Source of the DNA: an uncultured bacterium
GTDB lineage: Bacteria > Actinomycetota > Coriobacteriia > Coriobacteriales > Coriobacteriaceae
Reading direction: 5' to 3'
NCBI GenBank assembly: GCA_905214425.1
Contig: CAJMLY010000025.1
Span: 1 to 26,942, forward strand
DNA length: 26,942 bases
Shown here one piece after another: positions 14,017-21,345 of this stretch; the stretch's first letter is position 1; each line of letters begins with the position of its first letter. The notes beneath the pieces are model-generated. The model was given only the letters and a program-made list of their open reading frames with translations. It had not been told where the DNA came from and searched no databases. Both the position numbers and the translations under genes were made by a program.

Positions 14017-14502
14017 TTACAGGTCGCTCTCGTTAAAGCCGGTATCGATATCGAGGTTGCTGCCGTCGGCCGCCGTGGTGGCGAGCTCATCGCAGCGTTC
14101 GTTGAGCTCGTGGCCGGCGTGACCCTTAACCCAGATGAACTCAACCTTGTGCTTGCTTTTGGCGGTGAGTAGGCGCTCCCACAGGTCGCGGTTCTTGACG
14201 GGCTGCTTGTTGGCGGTTTTCCATCCGCGCTTTTTCCAGCCGTCGATCCAGTGCTTGTTAAAGGCGTTGACGACGTACTGCGAATCGGAATGGACCTCGA
14301 CCTCGCAGGGGCGGTTAAGTGCCTCGAGCGCCACGATGACCGCCATGAGCTCCATGCGGTTGTTGGTGGTCTTGGCGTAGCCGCGCGAAAGCTCGGAGGT
14401 GAAGGTCTTGCCGGCGGGGTTGGTGTATTTGAGCACGGCGCCGTAGCCGCCGCGTCCCGGATTTGATCGGGCCGAGCCGTCGGTATAGATGATGACCTTC
14501 AC
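14017..14502 (-). CDS. rnhA: Ribonuclease HI
   Basis: RNase HI cuts the RNA strand of RNA-DNA hybrids. The 161-residue protein shows all four catalytic acids: D8 in YTDGSARSNPG, E51 in NNRMEL, D73 in VHSDSQYV and D138 in NERCDELA, plus H128 in KGHAGH. Length is typical. The start is a GTG at 14502: AAAGGAAG lies about 4 bases upstream and the protein then begins MKVIIYTDGS as in other family members. A longer ATG start at 14553 has no such site. It is 75 bp upstream of the oxidoreductase on the same strand. Confidence 0.96.
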   Translation of the reverse strand: MKVIIYTDGSARSNPGRGGYGAVLKYTNPAGKTFTSELSRGYAKTTNNRMELMAVIVALEALNRPCEVEVHSDSQYVVNAFNKHWIDGWKKRGWKTANKQPVKNRDLWERLLTAKSKHKVEFIWVKGHAGHELNERCDELATTAADGSNLDIDTGFNESDL

Positions 14503-14601
14503 GGGCTTCCTTTCGTTGGGTACGTTTCGTGTGAGTGACCATTGTAGCGCCATGCCCGCCGGGGGCTAGCAATCTACGATTTCTACCCCGTCTTCCGACA
14601 G

Positions 14602-15504
14602 TTAGTTGGCATGGATGATGCGGTTGAGCTCGTCGAGGTATTGCTGCAAGAGGGGAGAGGGCTTGCGCTCGTCGTGCATGATATAGCCTATGAGCATCGT
14701 TGGGGCGTCTGCTAACGGGATCGATGCCATACCCCATTGCATTTCATTGGAGAGGACACCGGTCGACAGGGTGTAGCCGTTCGACGTGATAAGTAAGTTA
14801 GTAAGTGTTCCGCGGTCCGAGATTCGTATGTTGCGGTCGCAAGGGATATAGCTAAAAGGTTCCTCGGCGTAATAGAAGGAGTTTGAGGTTCCCTGCTCAA
14901 AGCTGTAGCGCGTATATGGTGTGAGGTCGGCAAGGGACAGCTGCGGGCGGCGGGCAAGCGGGTGGCGCTCGCTAACGAAGACGTGGACCGTCGCGTCGAA
15001 TAGGGGATGGAAGCTCGCGCGCGCATCGGCAAAAGCCTTCTGCAGAACGCGGGCGTTAAAGTCGTCCAGATAGAGGATGCCGATGTCGCTGCGAAATGCG
15101 CGGACGTCATCGATGATCTGCGATGTGGTGGTCTCGCGCATGATGAACTCGAACTTGCTGTCGCGGCAGCGCTCGACTACGTTGACAAAGGCCTCGACCG
15201 AAAAGGCGTAGTGCTGGGCGGAAATGGCGAGGCGGGCTTGCGGGGTACCGCCGTCCTCGTAGCGGGCCTCGAGCATGTCGGCCTGCTCTACGACCTGGCG
15301 TGCATAACCCAAAAGCTCGGTGCCGTCGTTGGTGAGTGCAACACCGCGGCTAGAGCGCGTAAAGATTTCGATATGAAGTTCCTGTTCCAGGCTTTTGACG
15401 GCGTTTGAGATGTTGGACTGAGCGGTATAGAGGCGCTGAGCTGCGGCGTTGATTGAGCCGGACTCTGCCACGGCAATCAGAAAACGAAGCTGCTGAAGGG
15501 TCAT
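14602..15504 (-). CDS. LysR-family transcriptional regulator
   Basis: The 300-residue protein has the LysR N-terminal winged helix-turn-helix (MTLQQLRFLIAVAESGSINAAAQRL) and a C-terminal effector-binding fold. I place the start at the second ATG (15504), because AAAGGA is 8 bases upstream of it but touches the first ATG. It is transcribed away from metY; LysR regulators commonly control the divergent gene. The shared 273-bp gap contains a TATC-N9-GATA site of LysR type and a good metY promoter. I infer a regulator of sulfur amino acid metabolism; the inducer is not readable. Confidence 0.94.
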   Translation of the reverse strand: MTLQQLRFLIAVAESGSINAAAQRLYTAQSNISNAVKSLEQELHIEIFTRSSRGVALTNDGTELLGYARQVVEQADMLEARYEDGGTPQARLAISAQHYAFSVEAFVNVVERCRDSKFEFIMRETTTSQIIDDVRAFRSDIGILYLDDFNARVLQKAFADARASFHPLFDATVHVFVSERHPLARRPQLSLADLTPYTRYSFEQGTSNSFYYAEEPFSYIPCDRNIRISDRGTLTNLLITSNGYTLSTGVLSNEMQWGMASIPLADAPTMLIGYIMHDERKPSPLLQQYLDELNRIIHAN

Positions 15505-15525
15505 CGACGCCATCCTTTCGATTGC

Positions 15526-15542
15526 TATCTATAAAACCGATA
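15526..15542. promoter_or_regulatory. LysR-type T-N11-A operator
   Basis: TATC (15526-15529) and GATA (15539-15542) form a perfect dyad spaced 9 bp, i.e. the T-N11-A pattern of LysR sites. Its centre lies about 66 bp upstream of the predicted metY start of transcription, the usual place of the high-affinity LysR recognition site, and 30 bp from the regulator's own start codon. Confidence 0.55.
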
Positions 15543-15564
15543 ACAGGTTAGCGCTTTTAAGTGA

Positions 15565-15593
15565 TTGACCGAGCGAAACAATGCTCGTACTAT
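15565..15593 (+). promoter_or_regulatory. metY promoter
   Basis: TTGACC (15565-15570) and TACTAT (15588-15593) are 17 bp apart. Initiation near 15600 would give a leader of about 178 nt before metY. Confidence 0.7.
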
Positions 15594-15661
15594 TCAAAAC
15601 ACACAAAGGCGGTAGGTAATTAAACCGACCACGGGACCGGGATGCGAAAGGAGGCCCGCAT

Positions 15662-15715
15662 ATGAATTGCTTACCAAGACGAATGCCGGGCTCCTGTTTG
15701 CGCCCGTCGGCGTGA
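15662..15715 (+). CDS. 17-residue leader peptide upstream of metY
   Basis: A short frame, MNCLPRRMPGSCLRPSA then TGA, lies in the metY leader. Its ribosome binding site AAAGGAGG (15647-15654) is 7 bases before the ATG, one of the best in the window. Cys codons are at positions 3 and 12 and Met codons at 1 and 8. The surrounding RNA can form alternative stems: AGGAGGCCCGCAT (15649-15661) against ATGCCGGGCTCCT (15683-15695, two mismatches) would hide the leader's own ribosome binding site, while CTCCTG (15691-15696) can pair with CAGGAG (15717-15722). This layout suggests that ribosome stalling or peptide translation tunes metY expression to cysteine or methionine. I know of no named family. 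Confidence 0.65.
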   Translation: MNCLPRRMPGSCLRPSA

Positions 15716-15777
15716 TCAGGAGACAGCGACTTACTTCTCTCTAATTTATTTACTTTTGTTCGATCAAGGAGATCATC

Positions 15778-17088
15778 ATGAGCCAGTTCATCAACAACCC
15801 CGAGCACACCTTTGGTTTCGATACCCTGCAGCTTCACGTTGGCCAGGAGAGCGCCGATCCCGCATCCGACTCCCGCGCCGTGCCTATCTACCAGACCACG
15901 AGCTATGTGTTCCGCAACTCCCAGCACGCCGCCGACCGCTTTGGTCTTGCCGACGCCGGTAACATCTACGGCCGTCTGACCAACTCCACCCAGGGCGTCT
16001 TCGAGGACCGTATCGCCGCACTCGAGGGTGGTGTGGCAGGTCTTGCCGTCGCCTCCGGTGCTGCTGCCATCACCTATACCCTGCAGGCTCTTGCCCAGGC
16101 CGGTGACCACGTGGTGGCTCAGAAGACCATCTACGGTGGCTCCTACAACCTGCTGGAGCATACGCTCTCCCAGTTTGGCGTCGAGACCACCTTCGTCGAT
16201 GCCCACAACCTGGACGAGGTCGAGGGCGCCATCAAGGACAACACCACGGTCATCTACCTCGAGACGCTCGGCAACCCCAATTCTGACATCCCCAATATCG
16301 ACGCCATTTCCGAGATCGCCAAGAAGCACGGTCTGCCGGTTGTCGTCGACAACACCTTCGGCACCCCGTATCTGTTCCGTCCGCTGGAGCATGGTGCCAA
16401 CATCGTCGTCCACTCCGCAACCAAGTTCATCGGCGGCCACGGCACCTCGCTGGGCGGAGTGATCGTCGACGGCGGTAACTTCGATTGGAAGGCGAGCGGC
16501 AAGTATGCGCAGATCGCCGAGCCCAACCCCTCCTACCATGGCGTCTCGTTTGCCGAGGCTGCCGGTCCCGCCGCCTTCGCAACCTATGTCCGCGCTATCT
16601 TGCTGCGTGACGAGGGCGCCTGCATCAGCCCGTTCAACGCCTGGATCCTGCTCCAGGGCACCGAGACTCTGTCGCTGCGCGTTGACCGTCATGTCGAGAA
16701 CACCAAGAAGGTCGTTGAGTTCCTGGCTGGTGACAGCCATGTCGCTAAGGTGAACCACCCGAGCCTGTCTGAGCACCCCGATCACGAGCTCTATCAGAAG
16801 TACTTCCCCAACGGCGGTGCCTCGATCTTTACCTTTGAGATTAAGGGTGGCCAGGAGGCAGCTTGGAAGTTCATCGATCATCTGCAGGTATTCTCGCTGC
16901 TCGCCAACGTGGCCGACGTCAAGTCGCTCGTCGTGCACCCGGCTACCACCACTCACTCCCAGCTCTCTGCCGAGGAGCTCGCCGAGCAGAACATCACGCC
17001 CTCCACGATCCGTCTTTCCATCGGTACCGAGAACGCCGAGGATATCATTTGGGATCTGAAGCAGGCCTTCGCCGCGCTGGACGAGTAA
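15778..17088 (+). CDS. metY: O-acetylhomoserine sulfhydrylase (aminocarboxypropyltransferase)
   Basis: This 436-residue pyridoxal-phosphate enzyme of the Cys/Met metabolism family joins sulfide (or methanethiol) to O-acetylhomoserine, giving homocysteine (or methionine). It may also act on O-acetylserine. Features are the N-terminal FDTLQLHVGQ, SSYxF-like TTSYVF, the NIYGRLTNST segment, D191 in VVVDNTFGTPYLFRP and the PLP lysine K216 in HSATKFIGGHG. The length of about 430 residues and insertions relative to MetB/MetC favour MetY. AAGGAG lies 7 bases before the ATG. It is a single gene ending in a strong terminator, with a divergent LysR gene and a leader peptide upstream. Confidence 0.96.
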   Translation: MSQFINNPEHTFGFDTLQLHVGQESADPASDSRAVPIYQTTSYVFRNSQHAADRFGLADAGNIYGRLTNSTQGVFEDRIAALEGGVAGLAVASGAAAITYTLQALAQAGDHVVAQKTIYGGSYNLLEHTLSQFGVETTFVDAHNLDEVEGAIKDNTTVIYLETLGNPNSDIPNIDAISEIAKKHGLPVVVDNTFGTPYLFRPLEHGANIVVHSATKFIGGHGTSLGGVIVDGGNFDWKASGKYAQIAEPNPSYHGVSFAEAAGPAAFATYVRAILLRDEGACISPFNAWILLQGTETLSLRVDRHVENTKKVVEFLAGDSHVAKVNHPSLSEHPDHELYQKYFPNGGASIFTFEIKGGQEAAWKFIDHLQVFSLLANVADVKSLVVHPATTTHSQLSAEELAEQNITPSTIRLSIGTENAEDIIWDLKQAFAALDE

Positions 17089-17148
17089 GGCGACTTGTGC
17101 AAGGACCCCTTGCGACCCGATAGGTATAACTGCATAAAATGCCTGCTC

Positions 17149-17189
17149 AAGGTGCCTGTGCGAACAATGGTTGCACAGGCACCTTTTTT
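17149..17189 (+). terminator. Strong Rho-independent terminator after metY
   Basis: A 13-bp perfect stem, AAGGTGCCTGTGC / GCACAGGCACCTT, with an 11-nt loop is followed by an unbroken T-run (17184-17189). Confidence 0.93.
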
Positions 17190-17400
17190 GCATAGAACGG
17201 GTGCAAAAACAGGGTTTTTGACACGCTTTATGCATTCGAGTTGTGGAAAACTCCTGTTGAGAGGATGTGAGTTTTACGCAATTGACGTGCGCCTTTTGAG
17301 TAAAACCGCAGGTCGCGATTTGCTCGGGGTACTATGCAGCGCAATCGAATCACACGCAGCTCAAACGCAGCAAAAACGCACTACGGAGGTTTCCAGCTAC
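17190..17400 (+). other. Intergenic leader of the secreted-protein gene
   Basis: No gene is seen. AAAACTC (17247-17253) can pair with GAGTTTT (17269-17275), and GTTTTAC (17271-17277) can instead pair with GTAAAAC (17300-17306), so two overlapping stems exclude each other. TTGACA at 17218-17223 lacks a matching -10 at normal spacing, and TACTAT at 17330-17335 lacks a -35. GGAGG at 17386-17390 is the ribosome binding site of the next gene, with a rather long 10-11-base spacer. Confidence 0.4.
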
Positions 17401-18174
17401 ATGAGGATCGATTCACGAAAACCGAAAGCCGCCGCCCTTTCCGCCGCTCTGACCGTGGCACTTTTGGCGGGCGCCGGTGCAACTGATGCCCACGCCGCAA
17501 CACTGTCCGATACGGTTGGATCTACGCCGTCCGAGACAACGCTGGTACAGCCCGTTGACTATCGCGGCGATGGTTGTGGTTCCATGCAGGAGTGGAACGC
17601 CTCGATGGAGGCCAAGCGCGATTCCCTGGAGATGCGCGCTCAGATCATCATGAACATGTACGGTGACTATGCCACCGATGACGAGCGCGCTGTGCTGCAG
17701 GGTTGCATCGACGGCGCGGGTAGCCTGTTGACGATGGGGGAGGTCGACGCCAAGTCGACCGAGCTCGATGAGCTGCGCACTGCGCTTGAGGATGCCAAGC
17801 GCGAAGCGCTCGAGGCTGCCGCCGAGGCGGAGGCTGCCGAGGTCGCCCAGGCTTCGTACTACAACGCCGGTTACACTCCGTCCTACGCGTCTGCCGCGTC
17901 CTACGCGAACGGATCGGGCCTGACGCGCTCTGCGGGTGTCAATAACTACAACGGGCGCCGCGAGACCTATTACAGCAGCAATGTGCTTTATCACTATCGC
18001 ACGGGCGAATGGACTCAGGATTCTGAGGGCTTCTGGCGCGATTCCGACGGCTATTACGTTGTTGCCGCGGGCGATATGGCCCAGGGCTCGACCTTTACGG
18101 GCTCCAAGGGTGATTGCAAGGTCTATGACTCCGGCTGCGCTGCCGGAACCACCGACTACTACACCGGTTGGTAA
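17401..18174 (+). CDS. Secreted protein with coiled coil and Tyr/Ser-rich linker
   Basis: The 257-residue product has a classical Sec signal peptide: basic n-region, hydrophobic stretch 10-26 and likely cleavage after AHA (30-32). The mature part has a helical segment (61-150) ending in an Ala/Glu-rich probable coiled coil, a Tyr/Ser/Ala-rich linker (151-175), and a compact C-terminal domain (176-257) rich in Tyr, Gly and Asp (VLYHYRTGEWTQDSEGFWR). Four cysteines (59, 102, 239, 246) could form disulfides. The C-terminal domain recalls small double-psi barrel domains of cell-wall-active proteins, but catalytic residues cannot be assigned. No sortase signal or transmembrane anchor is seen at the C terminus. 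The function is unknown; a cell-surface role is inferred. Confidence 0.85.
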   Translation: MRIDSRKPKAAALSAALTVALLAGAGATDAHAATLSDTVGSTPSETTLVQPVDYRGDGCGSMQEWNASMEAKRDSLEMRAQIIMNMYGDYATDDERAVLQGCIDGAGSLLTMGEVDAKSTELDELRTALEDAKREALEAAAEAEAAEVAQASYYNAGYTPSYASAASYANGSGLTRSAGVNNYNGRRETYYSSNVLYHYRTGEWTQDSEGFWRDSDGYYVVAAGDMAQGSTFTGSKGDCKVYDSGCAAGTTDYYTGW

Positions 18175-18199
18175 TTTTTCTGCATCACGGATATTTGGC

Positions 18200-18247
18200 G
18201 GACGGGCGTCTTTACCGAGCTTAAGGGCAACGTAAGGACGTCCGTTC
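18200..18247 (+). other. 16-bp hairpin with wobble pairs after the secreted-protein gene
   Basis: Positions 18200-18215 and 18232-18247 pair over all 16 bases when three G-U wobbles are allowed. No T-run follows on this strand. It lies 25 bp after the stop, so a 3'-end or processing structure is likely. All imperfections are wobbles, consistent with selection on RNA pairing in this direction. Confidence 0.5.
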
Positions 18248-18360
18248 TATGTATGCGTTTGAGTTAACAGAGCCCTTACCGTGGCGGTACGCTGGGCGTA
18301 TGGATGCGGGGCACACTGGTTCTTGAGAAATAAGGTCTTTCTCTTGGAGGAAGTGGTCTT

Positions 18361-18567
18361 GTGAATGCTCGAGATATTGCCGTTGCCGCCGTCGCGTTGA
18401 TGCTTGGTTGCCTTGGTCCTACGGCCGCGCTCGTCGCGGGTATGCAGGGGTCTTGTGGGGCTGCTCCTATCGTGGTCGGCGCGCTGATCGCGGCCGCGCT
18501 GCTGGGAAGTGCGGGTGTAGCCCTTTGTCGCGACGATGAGGGCCAGGCGTCGGAGTCGCAGCTCTAA
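18361..18567 (+). CDS. Small membrane protein, unknown function
   Basis: A 68-residue product begins at GTG with GGAGG 10 bases upstream. Two hydrophobic stretches, about residues 7-27 and 36-55, should cross the membrane. A short acidic tail (RDDEGQASESQL) probably lies in the cytoplasm. I recognise no family. It stands alone between the secreted-protein gene and a two-way terminator. The clear ribosome binding site and the hydrophobic pattern support a real gene, but no homology is asserted. Confidence 0.6.
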   Translation: MNARDIAVAAVALMLGCLGPTAALVAGMQGSCGAAPIVVGALIAAALLGSAGVALCRDDEGQASESQL

Positions 18568-18605
18568 CCGTTGTGAAGCTGATTTTTGGCCAAAGATGAA
18601 AAAGG

Positions 18606-18642
18606 AAGCCGCCGCGAGGGGAGTGTCCCTTGCGGCGGCTTT
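18606..18642. terminator. Bidirectional terminator
   Basis: AAGCCGCCGC and GCGGCGGCTT pair perfectly around a GAGGGG...TCCC extension of the stem. It separates the small membrane protein gene from the convergent reductase gene. The minus strand has the better T-run (CCTTTTTC). Confidence 0.85.
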
Positions 18643-18676
18643 GCCATTGGATCTGTTGGCTGCAGTATGCCGAGCA

Positions 18677-19591
18677 CTACCAGCTGCTTTCTATTTCGCG
18701 AATCCTCTGGTAGAGCCAATCGTTTTGCGGCACTTGGATATCGTGTTTGGCGGCCAGGCGGCAAATGGTGCCCGCGAACTCCTCGACTTCGGTTTTTCGT
18801 TGTGCGATGCGGTCCTGCGCCATCGAGGGCATACCGGTGGGGTCGATTCCCTCGATGAGGTGCACCATTTGCGTCAGGTCTGCCTCGGTCAGCTCAACGC
18901 CCTCGGCGTTGGCAACCGCAAGCGTCTCGCGCATGGCGGAGACAAAACAGCGGCGCTGCTCGGAGCCCGGCTCCGTGGCGCTTCCGTAGGTCCCGCCGTA
19001 GGCCATGCAGGTCTGGTTGATGCCGTCGTTGAGCATGAGTTTGGCCCACATGCGGTGAGCGATGTCGTCCTCGACGGTATGGGCGATGCCGCAGCGCGTA
19101 TAGAGCTCGTCGATAGCGGCGACGGTCGCGGGGTCGGTGCCGGCGGCTGCACCAAAGCGGATTTCGCCCGCATTGGTAAAGGTGAGCGCGCCGTCGAGGA
19201 ATACGGCGTCCATGCCCTGGCAGATACCCAGGACGGTATGCTCCCAGCCAAAGCGTTCGGCAATCTTTTGCTCGCTCGTAATGCCGTTGCACAGCGAGGC
19301 GATGAGCGTGTTGGGTCCTACGAAGCGCTCCATAGTCTTGAGTGCTTGGTCGAGACCGGTGGTCTTGACCGTCAGGATGACCAGATCGGCGGGTGTCGCC
19401 TCGCTGGCACGGACGGACGTGAGATCGCAGGGTTCGCCGTTGACGGTGAGCGCGTCGTTCGCGTGACGCTCAAAACGGGTGTCATCCATAACGTATTCGA
19501 CGGCGTCATTGCCGAGGGCCTTGGCAATCATGCTGCCGTAGAGCAGGCCGACGCCGCCCTTGCCGACAAAGGTGACCTTGTTGATCTGCAT
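18677..19591 (-). CDS. Ketopantoate reductase family protein (2-dehydropantoate 2-reductase)
   Basis: The 304-residue protein matches the ApbA/PanE family, which reduces 2-dehydropantoate to pantoate with NADPH for coenzyme A synthesis. The dinucleotide motif is VGKGGVGLLYG (9-19); K in TVKTTGLDQ, the CNGI segment and the catalytic lysine in WAKLMLNDGINQ fit. Several paralogues with other substrates exist, so panE activity is likely but not certain. The ATG at 19591 is preferred over one 9 bases upstream, because GAGGAG abuts the earlier ATG and is well spaced from the later one. A terminator hairpin ends 4 bp before this ribosome binding site. Confidence 0.88.
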   Translation of the reverse strand: MQINKVTFVGKGGVGLLYGSMIAKALGNDAVEYVMDDTRFERHANDALTVNGEPCDLTSVRASEATPADLVILTVKTTGLDQALKTMERFVGPNTLIASLCNGITSEQKIAERFGWEHTVLGICQGMDAVFLDGALTFTNAGEIRFGAAAGTDPATVAAIDELYTRCGIAHTVEDDIAHRMWAKLMLNDGINQTCMAYGGTYGSATEPGSEQRRCFVSAMRETLAVANAEGVELTEADLTQMVHLIEGIDPTGMPSMAQDRIAQRKTEVEEFAGTICRLAAKHDIQVPQNDWLYQRIREIESSW

Positions 19592-19608
19592 GTGAATCAT
19601 CTCCTCAC

Positions 19609-19634
19609 AAAAAGGCGCCCGCGTGCGGGGCGCC
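19609..19634 (-). terminator. Intrinsic terminator just upstream of the reductase gene
   Basis: On the minus strand GGCGCCC (19634-19628), a 7-nt loop and GGGCGCC (19620-19614) are followed by TTTTT (19613-19609). The Shine-Dalgarno of the next gene begins about 4 bases later. It may end the short upstream gene's transcript, or sit inside the reductase leader as an attenuator. Confidence 0.8.
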
Positions 19635-19707
19635 TGATGGATTGTATGCCGCTGGGGCGTGTAGCGTGCACCGGAGGCTGAATTTAGAAGAACAAACGCA
19701 TGGGAAC

Positions 19708-19902
19708 TTATGCCGTGGGGCAGATGGCAAAAACGCGTGCGGGATATCCAACGCCATCGCGCACCTTGGGGAAGGTGCAGAAGATGACGGCACCCGTGGC
19801 GGGAAGCTCGTCCAGATGGTCCATGACCTCGATTTGATAGCGGTCGACCGAGAGGATGTATTGCTCGCCGGGGTAGGGGTAGGCGTCCTCGCACGTGGTG
19901 AT
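19708..19902 (-). CDS. Short conserved-looking protein with apparent ATC start
   Basis: A 64-codon frame reads as convincing protein: TTCEDAYPYPGEQY near the start, then DELPATGAVIFCTF, ending FAICPTA before TAA. Codon use matches neighbouring genes. AAAGGAG on the minus strand is 6 bases before the first codon ATC; a TGA stop overlaps just upstream of that ribosome binding site, and the first in-frame ATG is codon 27, with poor spacing. So the start is ATC (rare), or the gene is truncated or mutated from ATG. I recognise no domain. It ends before the terminator at 19609-19634 and is upstream of the reductase on the same strand. Confidence 0.55.
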   Translation of the reverse strand: MTTCEDAYPYPGEQYILSVDRYQIEVMDHLDELPATGAVIFCTFPKVRDGVGYPARVFAICPTA

Positions 19903-20064
19903 GCCCGGCTCCTTTCATCGGGCTTTTTGCTGATGTTAAAGCGGTGCCGTGACGGCTCGATTTCTGCTGCGTTACGATACGTTCTCAATTGCGATTCCGA
20001 TGTGTTTCGATGACGTGACGGGTTTGTTTCGCCTTGTCAGGGCTTCGATGGGAGGGGAGGGGCC

Positions 20065-21255
20065 GTGCAATATCGCGTTGACCCCAAAAGCGGCAACCGT
20101 ATCTCGGCGTTGGGGCTGGGCTGCATGAGGTTTCCCGGTGCGCCGGGACGCCCGGATGCGAAGACTGCCGACGCCATCATCTCCCGTGCGGTGGAGCAGG
20201 GGATTAACTACCTGGACACGGCCTATCTCTATCCCGGTAACGAGGCGTGCGTGGGTGCGTCGCTTGAGCGCCTGGGCTTGCGCGACCAGGTTTTGCTCGC
20301 AACTAAGCTGCCGCATGCTTCGTGCAAATGCGCGGAGGATTTCGATCGGTTCTTCGACGAGCAGCTGCGTCGCCTGCGGACCGACCGTATCGACTATTAC
20401 CTCATGCACAACATTACCTCGCCCGCCCAGTGGGAACGCGTGGTGGCGTTGGGCATCGAGGACTGGATCGCGCATCAAAAGGCGGCGGGGCGCATTCGCC
20501 AGATTGGTTTTTCGTACCACGGCAGCGCGGCTGACTTCCTTACGATGCTTGACGCATATGACTGGGATTTTTGCCAGATCCAGTACAACTATGCCGGCGA
20601 GCATTACCAAGCGGGAACGGCGGGACTCATGGCCGCCGCCGAGCGAGGCCTCGCGGTGTTTGTGATGGAGCCGCTGCTGGGCGGGCGTTTAGCGGGCAAG
20701 CTGCCGCCACGGGCCCGCGCTGTGCTCGATAGCGCCCGTGACCCGCATTTGCGCACTCCTGCCGCCTGGGGTCTTTCGTGGGTGTGGAATCATCCTCAGG
20801 TGACGATGCTGCTTTCGGGTATGACCGATACCGCGCAGGTGGATGAGAACGTGGTGTTGGCCGATCGGGCCCTGCCGGATTCGATGACAGCTACTCAGCT
20901 CGACACGATCGCGCACGTGCTGGATGAGTTTGAAAAATCGAATCGCGTGCCCTGCACGGGATGCGGCTATTGCATGCCGTGCCCTAAAGGCATCAATATC
21001 CCTGGATGTTTTGCCGCCTACAACGCGAGTTATGCGCACAGCTGGTTTACGGGTCTATCGCAGTACTTTACGGCGAGCGCGGTGCGCACAAGCGAGGCCA
21101 AGCTGGTGAGCAATTGCGTCAAGTGCGGCAAATGCGCGCGCCACTGCCCACAGCATATCGATATCCCCGAGCGTCTCGATGACGTGCGCCGACGCTTCCA
21201 GCCTGGACCCGTGACGGCAGTGCTTAAGGCCTTCGGCAAAACGCGCTCCTCGTGA
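20065..21255 (+). CDS. Aldo/keto reductase with C-terminal 4Fe-4S ferredoxin domain
   Basis: The 396-residue protein joins an aldo/keto reductase barrel to a two-cluster ferredoxin domain, a well-known architecture in anaerobes. The AKR tetrad is present: D51 and Y56 in LDTAYLYPG, K81 in ATKLPH and H115 in YYLMHN. Near the C terminus, CTGCGYCMPCP and CVKCGKCARHCP supply eight cysteines for two [4Fe-4S] clusters. The start is GTG at 20065 with GGAGGGGAGG about 4 bases upstream. The natural substrate is unknown; the clusters suggest ferredoxin-linked rather than purely NADPH-linked chemistry. Confidence 0.94.
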   Translation: MQYRVDPKSGNRISALGLGCMRFPGAPGRPDAKTADAIISRAVEQGINYLDTAYLYPGNEACVGASLERLGLRDQVLLATKLPHASCKCAEDFDRFFDEQLRRLRTDRIDYYLMHNITSPAQWERVVALGIEDWIAHQKAAGRIRQIGFSYHGSAADFLTMLDAYDWDFCQIQYNYAGEHYQAGTAGLMAAAERGLAVFVMEPLLGGRLAGKLPPRARAVLDSARDPHLRTPAAWGLSWVWNHPQVTMLLSGMTDTAQVDENVVLADRALPDSMTATQLDTIAHVLDEFEKSNRVPCTGCGYCMPCPKGINIPGCFAAYNASYAHSWFTGLSQYFTASAVRTSEAKLVSNCVKCGKCARHCPQHIDIPERLDDVRRRFQPGPVTAVLKAFGKTRSS

Positions 21256-21267
21256 CCCTTTTATAAC

Positions 21268-21330
21268 TTGCGGTGGAATAGTTCCTGTTTGCGGCAGAAT
21301 AGGGCTTAAACAGGGACTATTCCACCGCAA
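21268..21330. repeat. Palindromic intergenic repeat, copy 1
   Basis: The 23-bp arms 21268-21290 and 21308-21330 pair perfectly but for one G-U. The outer part reads TTGCGGTGGAATA and the loop contains AATAGGGC. The preceding TTTTATAAC is shared with copy 2 at 22435-22497. It fills the gap between the aldo/keto reductase stop and the Shine-Dalgarno of the next gene. Confidence 0.85.
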
Positions 21331-21345
21331 CTGAAGGGGGCTGTC

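Noticed and set aside
15600..15660. SAM-I-type riboswitch in the metY leader
   Set aside because: GGGACCGGGATGCGAAA slightly recalls the SAM-I core, but the conserved GGCAACC and kink-turn segments are missing.
15529..17235. 568-codon open frame on the minus strand across metY
   Set aside because: Low-complexity antisense shadow of metY; it also runs through the metY promoter and terminator.
19605..19988. 127-codon minus-strand frame upstream of the reductase gene
   Set aside because: Ser/Pro/Arg-rich shadow; another frame of the same strand at 19708-19902 has proper protein character and a ribosome binding site.
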